Below are positions 1-7,541 of a stretch of DNA of 56,387 bases, one piece after another. The position numbers were made by a program, and so were the translations under genes. Numbering within the stretch: the stretch's first letter is position 1; every line of letters begins with the position of its first letter. The notes under the pieces were generated by a model. It was not told the DNA's origin. It searched no databases and was given only the letters and a program-made list of their open reading frames with translations. This DNA is from Streptomyces scabichelini (GTDB lineage: Bacteria; Actinomycetota; Actinomycetes; Streptomycetales; Streptomycetaceae), in contig NZ_JAAKZY010000045.1 of NCBI RefSeq assembly GCF_011045015.1, forward strand, positions 1 to 56,387, in the 5' to 3' direction.

Positions 1-1239
1 GCCCCCTCCTCCGGCACCTTCAACGTCCTGACGTACAACGTCGCGGGCCTCCCGGAAGGGCTGAGCTCCGGCAACCCGGCGACCAACACCCCGCTCATCT
101 CCCCGCGTCTCGCGGCGTACGACATCATCAATGTGCAGGAGGACTTCAACTACCACGCGGCGCTGTACGCGGGCGACAACCACCCCCACCGCACCGCGAC
201 CAGCGGCGGAGTCCCCTTCGGCGACGGCCTCAACACCCTCTCGGACCACTCCTTCGAGGACTTCCAGCGGGTGAAGTGGAACAAGTGCACCGGCACCAAC
301 TGCCTGACCCCGAAGGGCTTCTCACTGGCCCGGGTCCGGCTCGCCGAGGGCGTCTTCGTCGACCTCTACAACGTCCACACGAACGCCGACTCGACCGACG
401 ACGCCCTCGCGGCCCGCCGCGCCAACATCGACCAGCTCTCCGACTTCATCCAGGAGAACTCGGCGGGCAACGCGGTGATCGTCATGGGCGACACGAACAC
501 CCGCTACACGCGCACGGGCGACAACATCCGCACGCTCGTGAACGAGAACGGCCTGACCGACCCGTGGGTCGACCTGGTCCGCGGCGGCAACGCCCCCGCG
601 CAGGGCAGCGACGCACTCGTCTGCCCCGAGACGGCCCCGACGAACGACTGCGAGGTGGTGGACAAGGTCCTCTACCGCGGCAGCGACCTGGTGAACCTCA
701 CCGCCACCCGCTACAACAACGACTGGGCCAAGTTCCTGGACTCGGCCGGCGGCAACCTCTCCGACCACTTCCCGCACGCGGTCGACTTCTCCTGGAAGCT
801 GCCCGCGAAGCTCCGCGCCGGCGACTTCTTCGGCGGCCCGCACGGCACGGCCTTCAACGACGCGGACGACCTCCCCGCCACGCCCGCACCCCGCACGCTC
901 ACCCTGCGCGGCGCGTCCCGCCTGGACGGCGTATCCCTGACGCACGACGGCGGTACGTCCCTGACCCACGGCGGCACGGGCGGCACGGCGACGTCCCTCA
1001 CCCTCGCCCCCGACGAACACCTCACCTCGGTGAAGCTCACCAGCGGCCAGAAGGACGGCCGGACGCGCCTCTTCTCGGCCTCCTTCACGACCGACAAGTC
1101 CCGCACCCTGACGGCCGGTTCGGCCACTTCGAACACCGCGACCTACACGGCCCCGTCCGGCTGGCAGATCGTCGGCTTCACGGGCCGCGCGGGCGCCGAG
1201 ATCGACAAGCTGGGGGTGCTGTACGCGCCGATCGGCTGA
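1..1239 (+). CDS. Secreted sphingomyelinase-like EEP-family phosphodiesterase with C-terminal lectin-like domain (5' end missing)
   Basis: The frame is open from base 1, so the true start and signal peptide lie outside the window; 412 residues are visible. The first about 260 residues form an endonuclease/exonuclease/phosphatase fold: LTYNVAGLP (metal/substrate Asn), INVQEDF (metal Glu), GDTNTRYT (Asp/Asn of the active site) and LSDHFPHAV (terminal Asp-His pair) come in the expected order. This layout fits neutral sphingomyelinase/phospholipase-C-like enzymes, which hydrolyse phosphodiester bonds of lipid head groups outside the cell. Residues about 290-412 end in GWQIVGFTGRAGAEIDKLG, which looks like the last strands of a jacalin-like lectin domain and suggests glycan binding. 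Cysteine pairs (CTGTNC, CPE...NDC) suit an exported protein. The lipid substrate is an inference. Confidence 0.8.
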   Translation, partial: APSSGTFNVLTYNVAGLPEGLSSGNPATNTPLISPRLAAYDIINVQEDFNYHAALYAGDNHPHRTATSGGVPFGDGLNTLSDHSFEDFQRVKWNKCTGTNCLTPKGFSLARVRLAEGVFVDLYNVHTNADSTDDALAARRANIDQLSDFIQENSAGNAVIVMGDTNTRYTRTGDNIRTLVNENGLTDPWVDLVRGGNAPAQGSDALVCPETAPTNDCEVVDKVLYRGSDLVNLTATRYNNDWAKFLDSAGGNLSDHFPHAVDFSWKLPAKLRAGDFFGGPHGTAFNDADDLPATPAPRTLTLRGASRLDGVSLTHDGGTSLTHGGTGGTATSLTLAPDEHLTSVKLTSGQKDGRTRLFSASFTTDKSRTLTAGSATSNTATYTAPSGWQIVGFTGRAGAEIDKLGVLYAPIG

Positions 1240-1269
1240 CCTGACGTACCGTCGGCCCCCTCCCCGGAT

Positions 1270-1288
1270 CATACCCCCCGAGGGTATG
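1270..1288. promoter_or_regulatory. Inverted repeat CATACCC-N5-GGGTATG
   Basis: Perfect 7-bp arms with a 5-nt centre lie about 75 bp upstream of the serine hydrolase start. This may be an operator for that gene. C-rich/G-rich TACCC...GGGTA palindromes are also used by metal-sensing repressors, but nothing nearby encodes one, so the cognate regulator is unknown. Confidence 0.4.
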
Positions 1289-1361
1289 GTTCGGGGAGTG
1301 CCCTCCGGGTGCACGCGCGGGGGGCACTCGACACCGGACCACGGGACGAGGGGAGACGGAC

Positions 1362-2474
1362 ATGGCGAACACGGCGCAGGTCGAGGGATACGCGGAAGAC
1401 GGGTACGACGCGGTACGCCGGGTCTTCGAGAAGCTGCTGGCCGTCGGCCGGGAGACGGGGGCGGGCCTGTCGGTCCGGCGGGACGGCCGCGAGGTCGTCC
1501 GGCTCAACGGAGGGTGGACCGACGCCGAACGGCGTCACCCCTGGCAGAGCGACACACTGGTCATGCCGTACTCGCTGTCGAAGGCGTTCGCCGCGCTCGC
1601 GGCCCTGGCGGCCGTCCGCAGGGGCGCACCGGGGCTCGACGAGCCCATCGCCACCTACTGGCGCGAGTACGGGCGTCACGGCAAGGACCGCACCACCCTG
1701 CGTCACGTACTCACTCACCAGGCGGGCCAGCCCCGCTTCCCCGAGTCGGCCGCAGGGCTCGACCTGCTGGACGAAGCCGGGCTCCGGAAGAGCCTGGCGG
1801 ATGCGGCACCGGAGTACGCCCCCGGTACGGGCCTCGGCGAGCACGCGCTGACCTACGGCCATCTGATCGACGGCATCCTGCGCGCGGGTGCCGGCACGAC
1901 GCTGGGGGACGTGTTCAACGACGTGGTGCGGCCCGCACTGGGTCTCGACGCCTGGTTCGGAGTACCGACGCACGCACTCCCCCGCGTCGCCGACCTGGAG
2001 TACGCCCATCCCGACTGGCCCGTCGAGCTTCCCGCGGCGCCCTGGCTGCAGATCCCGGCCGGCGTCCTCGACGTGGAGCGGATGAACTCCACGGCCTGGC
2101 GGCAGTCGGTCTTCGGCGGGGTCAACCTGCACGCGAGCGCGACCAGCGTGGCGGAGTTCTTCTCCCACCTCACGAGCACGGACGGTCCGTTACGCGAACT
2201 CCTGGGGCCCGAGCTGCACACCGAGTACATCTCGTCCCAAGTCACCGGCTACGACGAGGTCTTCGGGAGCGGAACCCGGCTCACCTGGACGCTGGGCTTC
2301 CTGCGCGACAAGGGCAAGATCGCCAAGGGCGGCATAGGCGGCTCGGCGGCCTGGTGGTCACTCCGGCACGGACACGCCTGCGCCTACCTGACACACCGGC
2401 TCGACGACCACTCCCGCGCCGCCGAGATCGCGGCCGCCCTGGGCGACGACCTCACGGTGGTACACGACGGCTGA
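1362..2474 (+). CDS. Serine hydrolase, beta-lactamase/EstB family
   Basis: 370 residues, about the usual length for class C-like serine hydrolases (esterases, D-aminopeptidases). The catalytic SxxK tetrad is S71-L72-S73-K74 in MPYSLSKAF. A Tyr motif follows at LTYGHLIDG (about residue 165), and a Gly-rich GGIGGSAAW segment near residue 325 sits where the third (KTG/HxG) box is expected. No signal peptide is visible, so it is probably cytoplasmic, and a carboxylesterase or peptidase activity is more likely than drug resistance. The ATG at 1362 is preceded by GGGGAG at good spacing. It is transcribed alone, between the phosphodiesterase and the TetR operon. Substrate is unknown. Confidence 0.8.
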   Translation: MANTAQVEGYAEDGYDAVRRVFEKLLAVGRETGAGLSVRRDGREVVRLNGGWTDAERRHPWQSDTLVMPYSLSKAFAALAALAAVRRGAPGLDEPIATYWREYGRHGKDRTTLRHVLTHQAGQPRFPESAAGLDLLDEAGLRKSLADAAPEYAPGTGLGEHALTYGHLIDGILRAGAGTTLGDVFNDVVRPALGLDAWFGVPTHALPRVADLEYAHPDWPVELPAAPWLQIPAGVLDVERMNSTAWRQSVFGGVNLHASATSVAEFFSHLTSTDGPLRELLGPELHTEYISSQVTGYDEVFGSGTRLTWTLGFLRDKGKIAKGGIGGSAAWWSLRHGHACAYLTHRLDDHSRAAEIAAALGDDLTVVHDG

Positions 2475-2510
2475 CCCGACCGGTGTCCTGGCAGTGCCTG
2501 GCCGGAGAGT

Positions 2511-2549
2511 GGCTATGTATATTAGCCATCAACCTAGACCGACTAGGTT
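2511..2549. promoter_or_regulatory. Promoter and TetR-type operator
   Basis: Two inverted repeats occur in the AT-rich stretch before the TetR gene. GGCTA-N7-TAGCC (2511-2527) contains TATATT (2518-2523), a good -10. AACCTAG-accga-CTAGGTT (2531-2549) is a perfect 7-5-7 palindrome just downstream of that -10. This position fits autorepression by the adjacent TetR protein (inference). Confidence 0.55.
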
Positions 2550-2572
2550 TTGCTTGCCGGAGGTGACACCCC

Positions 2573-3169
2573 ATGGCCCGAGCCGGGCTCACGACCGCCC
2601 GCGTGGTCGAGGCCGCCGCCGAGCTCGCGGACGAGGTCGGGTTCCAGAACGTCACGGTGTCCGCGCTGGCGCGGCGGTTCGGGGTGAAGGACGCGAGTCT
2701 GTACTCGCACGTCAAGAGCGTGCAGGAGCTGCGGACGCGGCTCGCGTTGCTGGCGGGCGGCGAGATGATCGACCGGATCGGCGTCGCCGTGGCCGGACGG
2801 GCCGGCAAGGACGCGCTGGTCGCGTTCGCCGGCGCCTACCGGGCGTACGCGCTGAAGCACCCCGGGCGGTATGCGGCGACGCAGATCCCGGTCGGCCCGG
2901 CCCTCGTCGCCGACTCGGCCGTGTTCCGGCGCACCGCCGAGGTCACGTACGGCATGCTGCGCGCCTACGGCCTCGAAGAGCCCGACCTCACCGACGCCGT
3001 ACGACTGCTGCGCAGCACCTTCCACGGCTACTGCCACCTCGAAGCGAGCGGCGGATTCGGCCACCCCCGCGACGTACGGACGTCCTGGGACAAGGCCATC
3101 GACGCCCTGCACATCGCCCTGGAGCACTGGCCCCGCGAGGAGAAGAAACATGGGGGAGAAGAAGCATGA
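2573..3169 (+). CDS. TetR/AcrR family transcriptional regulator
   Basis: 198 residues. The N-terminal helix-turn-helix is typical of TetR: VVEAAAELADEVGFQNVTVS then ALARRFGVKDASLYSHVKS (about residues 10-47). The C-terminal part (GAYRAYALKHPGRYAATQ) resembles the WHG-type ligand domain found in many actinobacterial TetR proteins. The ATG at 2573 has GGAGG at ideal spacing. Its stop overlaps the start of the following alpha/beta hydrolase (ATGA), so the two are translationally coupled. The regulator probably represses this operon through the 7-5-7 palindrome upstream. The inducing ligand cannot be told from sequence. Confidence 0.9.
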   Translation: MARAGLTTARVVEAAAELADEVGFQNVTVSALARRFGVKDASLYSHVKSVQELRTRLALLAGGEMIDRIGVAVAGRAGKDALVAFAGAYRAYALKHPGRYAATQIPVGPALVADSAVFRRTAEVTYGMLRAYGLEEPDLTDAVRLLRSTFHGYCHLEASGGFGHPRDVRTSWDKAIDALHIALEHWPREEKKHGGEEA

Positions 3170-4002
3170 CTGAGACCACTGCGCATCATGAGGTGCGCGG
3201 CAGCGGGCCCGTGCTGCTGGTCGTCCCCGGCGGGGCCGGGCATCCCATGGGCCTCGACGGACTCGTGGAGCAGCTCGCCGACCGGTTCACCGTGGTGACG
3301 TACGACCCGATGGGTCTCGCGCACGGCCGGCTCGGCGAACCCGTGGAAGACCAGCGGGTGGAGGCGTGGAGCGACGGCGCGCGTCAGGTGCTCGACTCGC
3401 TGCTTCCGGGTGGCGAGTCCGCGTACGTCTTCGGCAGCAGCTCGGGCGGCATCGCCGCGCTCGACCTGCTCACCCGCCACCCGGACCGGGTACGGCACGT
3501 CGTCGCCCACGAGCCGCCGAGCGTGACGGTGCTGCCCGATGCCGCGCGGCACCGGACGATGTTCGAGGAGGTGTACGAGACGTATCGCACGGCGGGTCTC
3601 CAGGCCGCGGCGGCCCGGCTCAACGCCGGTCTTGAGGACCGGACTTGGGAGGCTCCGCCGCCGCCCCCCGTCGGCACCTCCCACATCCCCTCACCGCCGC
3701 CCGTCCCCGACACCCCGATGGCCGTCTTCGTCGCCCACGTCCTGCGCCGATTCACCGCGTACGAACCGGACTTCGCCGCTCTCCAACCCCTTGCCGCCCG
3801 CCTCACGCTCGCCGGTGGACACGACTCGCGCGCCCAACTCCCCCACCTGACCGCGCGCATGCTCGCTCAACGAAGCGGCAGCGACTTCGTGGAGTTTCCC
3901 GGCGGCCACATCGGCGCGGTCACGCATCCCGAGGAGTTCGCCGAGCGTCTCGCGGAGAGACTGCTTCCGGTCACCGTCACAGGTGTACCGCCGACCACTT
4001 AG
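3166..4002 (+). CDS. Alpha/beta-fold hydrolase
   Basis: 278 residues with an alpha/beta-hydrolase core. VLLVVPGGAG forms the oxyanion region, FGSSSGGIAAL is the nucleophile elbow (G-x-S-x-G; Ser near residue 90), GGHDSRAQ may carry the acid, and GGHIGAVTHPEEFAERL carries the His. A proline-rich loop (PPPPPVGTSHIPSPPP, about residues 165-180) interrupts the lid region. No signal peptide is present. The start overlaps the TetR stop by 4 bp, so it is the likely target of that regulator. It could be an esterase, lactonase or epoxide hydrolase-like enzyme; the substrate is not recognisable. Confidence 0.85.
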   Translation: MTETTAHHEVRGSGPVLLVVPGGAGHPMGLDGLVEQLADRFTVVTYDPMGLAHGRLGEPVEDQRVEAWSDGARQVLDSLLPGGESAYVFGSSSGGIAALDLLTRHPDRVRHVVAHEPPSVTVLPDAARHRTMFEEVYETYRTAGLQAAAARLNAGLEDRTWEAPPPPPVGTSHIPSPPPVPDTPMAVFVAHVLRRFTAYEPDFAALQPLAARLTLAGGHDSRAQLPHLTARMLAQRSGSDFVEFPGGHIGAVTHPEEFAERLAERLLPVTVTGVPPTT

Positions 4003-4053
4003 ACTGGAAGCTTCGCCAATATCCACGTGCCGCCCCGGGGGAGGGAGCGCGCC

Positions 4054-5442
4054 TTGTCTCAACAGCAGCTGGGACGCGGGCCGTTGAGAACGGATCCCGT
4101 GCCGCCCGTGCGCAACGGCCCGCGGCCTCCGCGGTTCGTGCGGTGGCTGGGCGGCTTCGGCTGCGCGGCCGCCGGTTACGCGGTGTTCCAGTCACTGGTC
4201 GGCGTGCTGCCGGACAGCATCGACGGGCAGGCCGCGCGGTACACGATCGCCGTGGTGGCCGGTCTCGGCACGGCTGTCGCGGCCTGGCTGGCAGCGGCAC
4301 TGCTGCGCGCCAGGACCGAGAACAACACCCCGGCCGGAACAGGCCGGCTGACCGTCGGCCCGCAGTCGCTGTCGGGGCCGGGACCGCTCCCCCAGCTGTT
4401 CTCGTCGGCGTACGACACTCTCGCCGAGCATGTCTCCGTCGTCGACGATCCGGTCTGCGGACGGCTCACCGGCTGGCCGCACTCCCTGGGCGAGAGCGCG
4501 CAGAGCAGGCCGACCCCGGTCGGTACGGCGTACGGGCTGCACATCGCGCTCGACCTCGGCGTCCCCGACGGGCGGCTGAGCACGGGCGACCTGGTCGAGA
4601 CGCTGTGGCGGCTGCGCCTGCCGGACGGCGGCTGGTCGGCGCGCTCGCAGGGAACCGTGGCCCGGCCCGAGGTGACCGCGCTTGTCCTCGGCGTACTGGC
4701 CCGGGCCGGCGCCGACCCGGCACGACTGGCCACGGAGGTGACGCGGTGCGAGTCGGGCTTCACCCTCGAACTCGACCGGGCCGGGCGGGAGTTGACCCAC
4801 GTCGTGACGACCGTGCTGCGCGGGCTGCTGCGCGCCGCACCCCGCTCGGACGTGCTGCCGGTACTGCGCGAAGCCCTCGTCGACGGCGCCGTCACCGACC
4901 CGCGCCGCCAGCATCGCCGCTGCTGGAGCTACCGCCTGGCACCCCTCCACGGCCCGCCGTCCGCGCTGCACACCGCCCAGGCCGTGGTCGCCCTGGATCG
5001 CACGGCCCGCGTCCTCGGCGGCGAGAGCGCCAACGCCCGCGCGGCGCGCGAGGACGGCGTCCGCTGGCTGCTGGCCTGCCCGGACACCCTGCACGACTCC
5101 TGCCTGGATCTGTCCAGCCTCCGTGAGGAGGTGCGCCGGCCGCGCCCCGACGATCCGTCACGCCACGAGGTCCTGAACGTACGGCACTTCAGCGCCTCCT
5201 GGATCGTCCGCGCCCTGCTCACTCCGGGCGCCCACGACATCGCCCGCGAGGACGGCTTGGAGGAGGAGTGGCGGGAACGGCTGAACGGCGCGGCATCCGC
5301 CGTGTGGGCGGCACAGTCGGACGGCATCTGGACCTGGCCGCGCGAGGACACCAACGAGCTGCGCCGTCCCATGTGGATGACCTATCAAGGCCTTTCGGCG
5401 CTGCGCGCTCATGCCGTATGGATGTACCAGCCGCATGGCTGA
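4054..5442 (+). CDS. Membrane-anchored alpha-toroid (prenyltransferase/squalene-cyclase repeat-like) protein
   Basis: I chose the TTG at 4054, which has GGGGGAGGG at good spacing; an upstream in-frame GTG at 4027 lacks this. The product has 462 residues. Two hydrophobic helices lie near residues 30-50 (WLGGFGCAAAGYAVFQ) and 60-84 (YTIAVVAGLGTAVAAWL). The rest reads as a six-hairpin alpha-toroid like that of terpene cyclases and protein prenyltransferases, with QW-like turns at LRLPDGGWSA and QSDGIWTWP. No catalytic DCTAE or DxDD motif was found, so it may bind a ligand rather than cyclise one. Its stop overlaps an in-frame ATG of the following cupin, and the pair probably forms one transcription unit. 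Function is unknown. Confidence 0.65.
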   Translation: MSQQQLGRGPLRTDPVPPVRNGPRPPRFVRWLGGFGCAAAGYAVFQSLVGVLPDSIDGQAARYTIAVVAGLGTAVAAWLAAALLRARTENNTPAGTGRLTVGPQSLSGPGPLPQLFSSAYDTLAEHVSVVDDPVCGRLTGWPHSLGESAQSRPTPVGTAYGLHIALDLGVPDGRLSTGDLVETLWRLRLPDGGWSARSQGTVARPEVTALVLGVLARAGADPARLATEVTRCESGFTLELDRAGRELTHVVTTVLRGLLRAAPRSDVLPVLREALVDGAVTDPRRQHRRCWSYRLAPLHGPPSALHTAQAVVALDRTARVLGGESANARAAREDGVRWLLACPDTLHDSCLDLSSLREEVRRPRPDDPSRHEVLNVRHFSASWIVRALLTPGAHDIAREDGLEEEWRERLNGAASAVWAAQSDGIWTWPREDTNELRRPMWMTYQGLSALRAHAVWMYQPHG

Positions 5443-5488
5443 GGCGGACGGATGCGCCCGCGGCATGGCTGAGACGGAGGGAGCGTGC

Positions 5489-6211
5489 ATGGGTGGCCGA
5501 CAGGTCCTGGCGGCACGACGGCTGCTGGCCGAGGCACTCGACGGCGAACTGCCCGAGCATGAACGGGTGTTGGCGGCACGTGCCGTCATAGCCGAACTCG
5601 GCTCTCCCGACCGGCTGTTGGAGCTGACCGCCGAACTCGCCTCCGGCGAGGGCGACCCGGAGGGCTGCGCCCGGCTCTCGTACCGCCATGTCCTCGGCTT
5701 CGACAAGCTCCTGCTCATCGACGGCGGCCCGCACCACATGCTGCGCGCCCACATGTGGCACGCCGGTCGAGGCGCGGCCGGCAAGGAGGACATCCACAAC
5801 CACCGCTCCCCGCTTGCCTCTTATGTCGTACGCGGGCGTCTGGCCATGGAGTTGTACGCCCCCGTGCCCGACGGCGGAGTCGAGGCGGACCGCTACCAGG
5901 AGTCCCTGTCGGACGCGTCCGCCGACTGGCTCCTGGAGCCGGCGGGCCCGTCCCGGCTGCATCTGACACAGGTGGCGGAGTACGCGGCGGGCAGCACGTA
6001 CGCCCTCCCCGCCAACACCCTGCACCGTGCGTGGACGGACACGACGGAGCCGACGGTGACGCTCTTCCTGGAGACGGGGAGCGGGCGGCGGCGTCACACC
6101 GATGTGTTCACGGCGACGGGACCGCATCAGGGCACGGTGGCGAAGGTGCCGTTGGAGGTGGAGGAGTACCTGGGGGAGCTCAACGCGTTGGCGGAGCTGC
6201 TCAGGAGTTAG
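5489..6211 (+). CDS. Cupin-fold protein (cysteine-dioxygenase-like metal site)
   Basis: 240 residues from the ATG at 5489, which has GGAGGGA at 5476-5482. In-frame ATGs at 5435 and 5465 are possible; the first overlaps the toroid gene stop. The middle carries a cupin metal site: DIHNHR supplies His-x-His, VVRGRLAMELY follows, and LPANTLHRAW supplies the third His. The pattern recalls cysteine/thiol dioxygenases and other non-haem iron cupins. The N-terminal about 60 residues are helical and not recognised. Close linkage to the toroid protein suggests they act on the same molecule or pathway. Activity and substrate are unknown. Confidence 0.65.
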   Translation: MGGRQVLAARRLLAEALDGELPEHERVLAARAVIAELGSPDRLLELTAELASGEGDPEGCARLSYRHVLGFDKLLLIDGGPHHMLRAHMWHAGRGAAGKEDIHNHRSPLASYVVRGRLAMELYAPVPDGGVEADRYQESLSDASADWLLEPAGPSRLHLTQVAEYAAGSTYALPANTLHRAWTDTTEPTVTLFLETGSGRRRHTDVFTATGPHQGTVAKVPLEVEEYLGELNALAELLRS

Positions 6212-6234
6212 TACCAAGTACCAGTACGGGTTGC

Positions 6235-6657
6235 TCAGGAACGGGTGAGAGCCTGCCGCACGATGTCGAGGTTGTACTCGTCGATGTCGACGGTGCTCAG
6301 CTCGGCCGGGCTCAGCCAGGCGTACGCCTGGTCGGGCTCGGGCAGCGTGATGTGCCGGGAGAGGGGCCTGACCAGGAAGTTGTCCTGCCAGTTCTTGACC
6401 TCGTGCCCCTGGTACTCACTCACGAACGACGATTCGCCGACCTTGCGGACGACCTCGCCGAGGAGCCCGGTCTCTTCCTTCAGCTCCCGCAGCACCCCGT
6501 CCCGGGCACTCTCCCCCGGTTCGAGCTTTCCGCAGGGCACGCCCCACACCCGGGGCAGGAACCGCTCGGTCTCACTGCGGCGCACCAGCAGCACACGCCC
6601 TTTGTGCATCACAACGGCGGCGGCCAGTCGCTTGTCGCCGGGGATGTCCATGTCCAT
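6235..6657 (-). CDS. NUDIX hydrolase
   Basis: 140 residues with a complete Nudix box: G43, E49, R57-E58, E61-E62 and G64 within GKLEPGESARDG...RELKEETGL. These residues bind divalent metal and hydrolyse nucleoside diphosphate-linked compounds; the short size and lack of extra domains fit an MTH1/8-oxo-dGTPase-like or general NDP-X hydrolase. The residue before G43 is Cys (PCGKLEPGE) where Gly is usual, a mild oddity. The gene converges on the cupin with a 23-bp gap. GAGG precedes the ATG. Confidence 0.9.
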   Translation of the reverse strand: MDMDIPGDKRLAAAVVMHKGRVLLVRRSETERFLPRVWGVPCGKLEPGESARDGVLRELKEETGLLGEVVRKVGESSFVSEYQGHEVKNWQDNFLVRPLSRHITLPEPDQAYAWLSPAELSTVDIDEYNLDIVRQALTRS

Positions 6658-6718
6658 GGTTCCTCGGTCCCTTGCCGATCGGAGTCCAAAGGGTTACGTA
6701 CCCACGAAAGCTCCAACC

Positions 6719-7492
6719 CTACCAGGAACTCACCTCAGACGACTGGCTCAGCGCCTCCACCTCGTCGTACGCCGGGGCGGCGCCCCGCGGCGTCCGGCCG
6801 GCCCGGACGTCGGCGGCCGTCTCCAGAGCCGCACCCAGCGCCCGCCGGTACAGCAGGGAACCGAGGCTCACCCTGCGCACCCCGAGGTCGCCGAGCCGGG
6901 TGACGGTGGGGCCGGACGGCGAGTAGAGGATGTTGAGCGGGACGTCGAGGGTCTTCACGAGGGAGACGATGCGTTGCTCGTCGGCCAGACCAGGAACGAA
7001 GACACCGTCGGCGCCCGCCTGCTGATAGGCGTCGAGGCGTCGGTACGTGTCCGACTCGTCGCCGTCTCCCAGCCAGTACGTGTCGGTGCGGGCGTTCACG
7101 AAGAGCCCCGGTACGGCCGCCTTCACCGCCGCGATCTTCGCAGCGTGCCGTGGCGCGGAGCCGAGGCCGTCCTCCAGGTTGATGCCGACGGCTCCGGCGG
7201 CGGCGAGTTCGCGGGCGACCTCGGCGACCTCGTCCGGGTCGTCGCCGAAGCCGCCCTCGGCGTCGACCGACAGGAGGAACGGGCCGTTGCCGAGCGCCAG
7301 GGCCAGACTCAGCGTCGCGTCCCGGGTGGCCCCCGCCCCGTCGGGCAGCCCGGCGGCCGCGGCGACCCCCAGGCTGGTCGTGCCGACCGCCTCGAAGCCC
7401 TGGGCGGCCAGGGCCGCCGCCGAGGCGTGATCCCAGGCGTTGGGCAGCAGCAGGGGTGTGTCCCGGTGGTGGAGGTCGGCAAAGAGGCTCAT
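6719..7492 (-). CDS. Isocitrate lyase/PEP mutase superfamily protein
   Basis: 257 residues, usual length for the small PEP-mutase/2-methylisocitrate-lyase-like group. Metal and substrate motifs are visible: LLPNAWDHAS near the N terminus, LSVDAEGGFG (Asp/Glu metal ligands) and GINLEDGLGS. The catalytic Cys loop (KKCGH-type) of true isocitrate and methylisocitrate lyases is not seen, so a lyase acting on a small oxo-acid, or an oxaloacetate decarboxylase-like role, is more likely. It starts without a Shine-Dalgarno sequence; a -10 TAGCGT lies exactly 6 nt before the ATG, indicating a leaderless transcript. Confidence 0.85.
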   Translation of the reverse strand: MSLFADLHHRDTPLLLPNAWDHASAAALAAQGFEAVGTTSLGVAAAAGLPDGAGATRDATLSLALALGNGPFLLSVDAEGGFGDDPDEVAEVARELAAAGAVGINLEDGLGSAPRHAAKIAAVKAAVPGLFVNARTDTYWLGDGDESDTYRRLDAYQQAGADGVFVPGLADEQRIVSLVKTLDVPLNILYSPSGPTVTRLGDLGVRRVSLGSLLYRRALGAALETAADVRAGRTPRGAAPAYDEVEALSQSSEVSSW

Positions 7493-7498
7493 GCCACA

Positions 7499-7504
7499 AC
7501 GCTA
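7499..7504 (-). promoter_or_regulatory. -10 element of a leaderless promoter
   Basis: On the minus strand TAGCGT-tgtggc-ATG places the expected transcription start at the ATG of the PEP-mutase family gene. The same TAGCGT-N6-ATG arrangement occurs before the homocysteine methyltransferase at 27930. Confidence 0.5.
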
Positions 7505-7508
7505 GAAG

Positions 7509-7540
7509 CGGGACGCTTCGGTACGGGCCGAAGCGTCCCG
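7509..7540 (-). terminator. Rho-independent-type terminator hairpin
   Basis: Perfect 13-bp arms CGGGACGCTTCGG (7509-7521) and CCGAAGCGTCCCG (7528-7540) with a 6-nt loop sit directly after the DUF2264 stop codon. No strong U-tract follows, as is common in Streptomyces. It also separates this gene from the promoter of the next one. Confidence 0.75.
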
Positions 7541-7541
7541 G

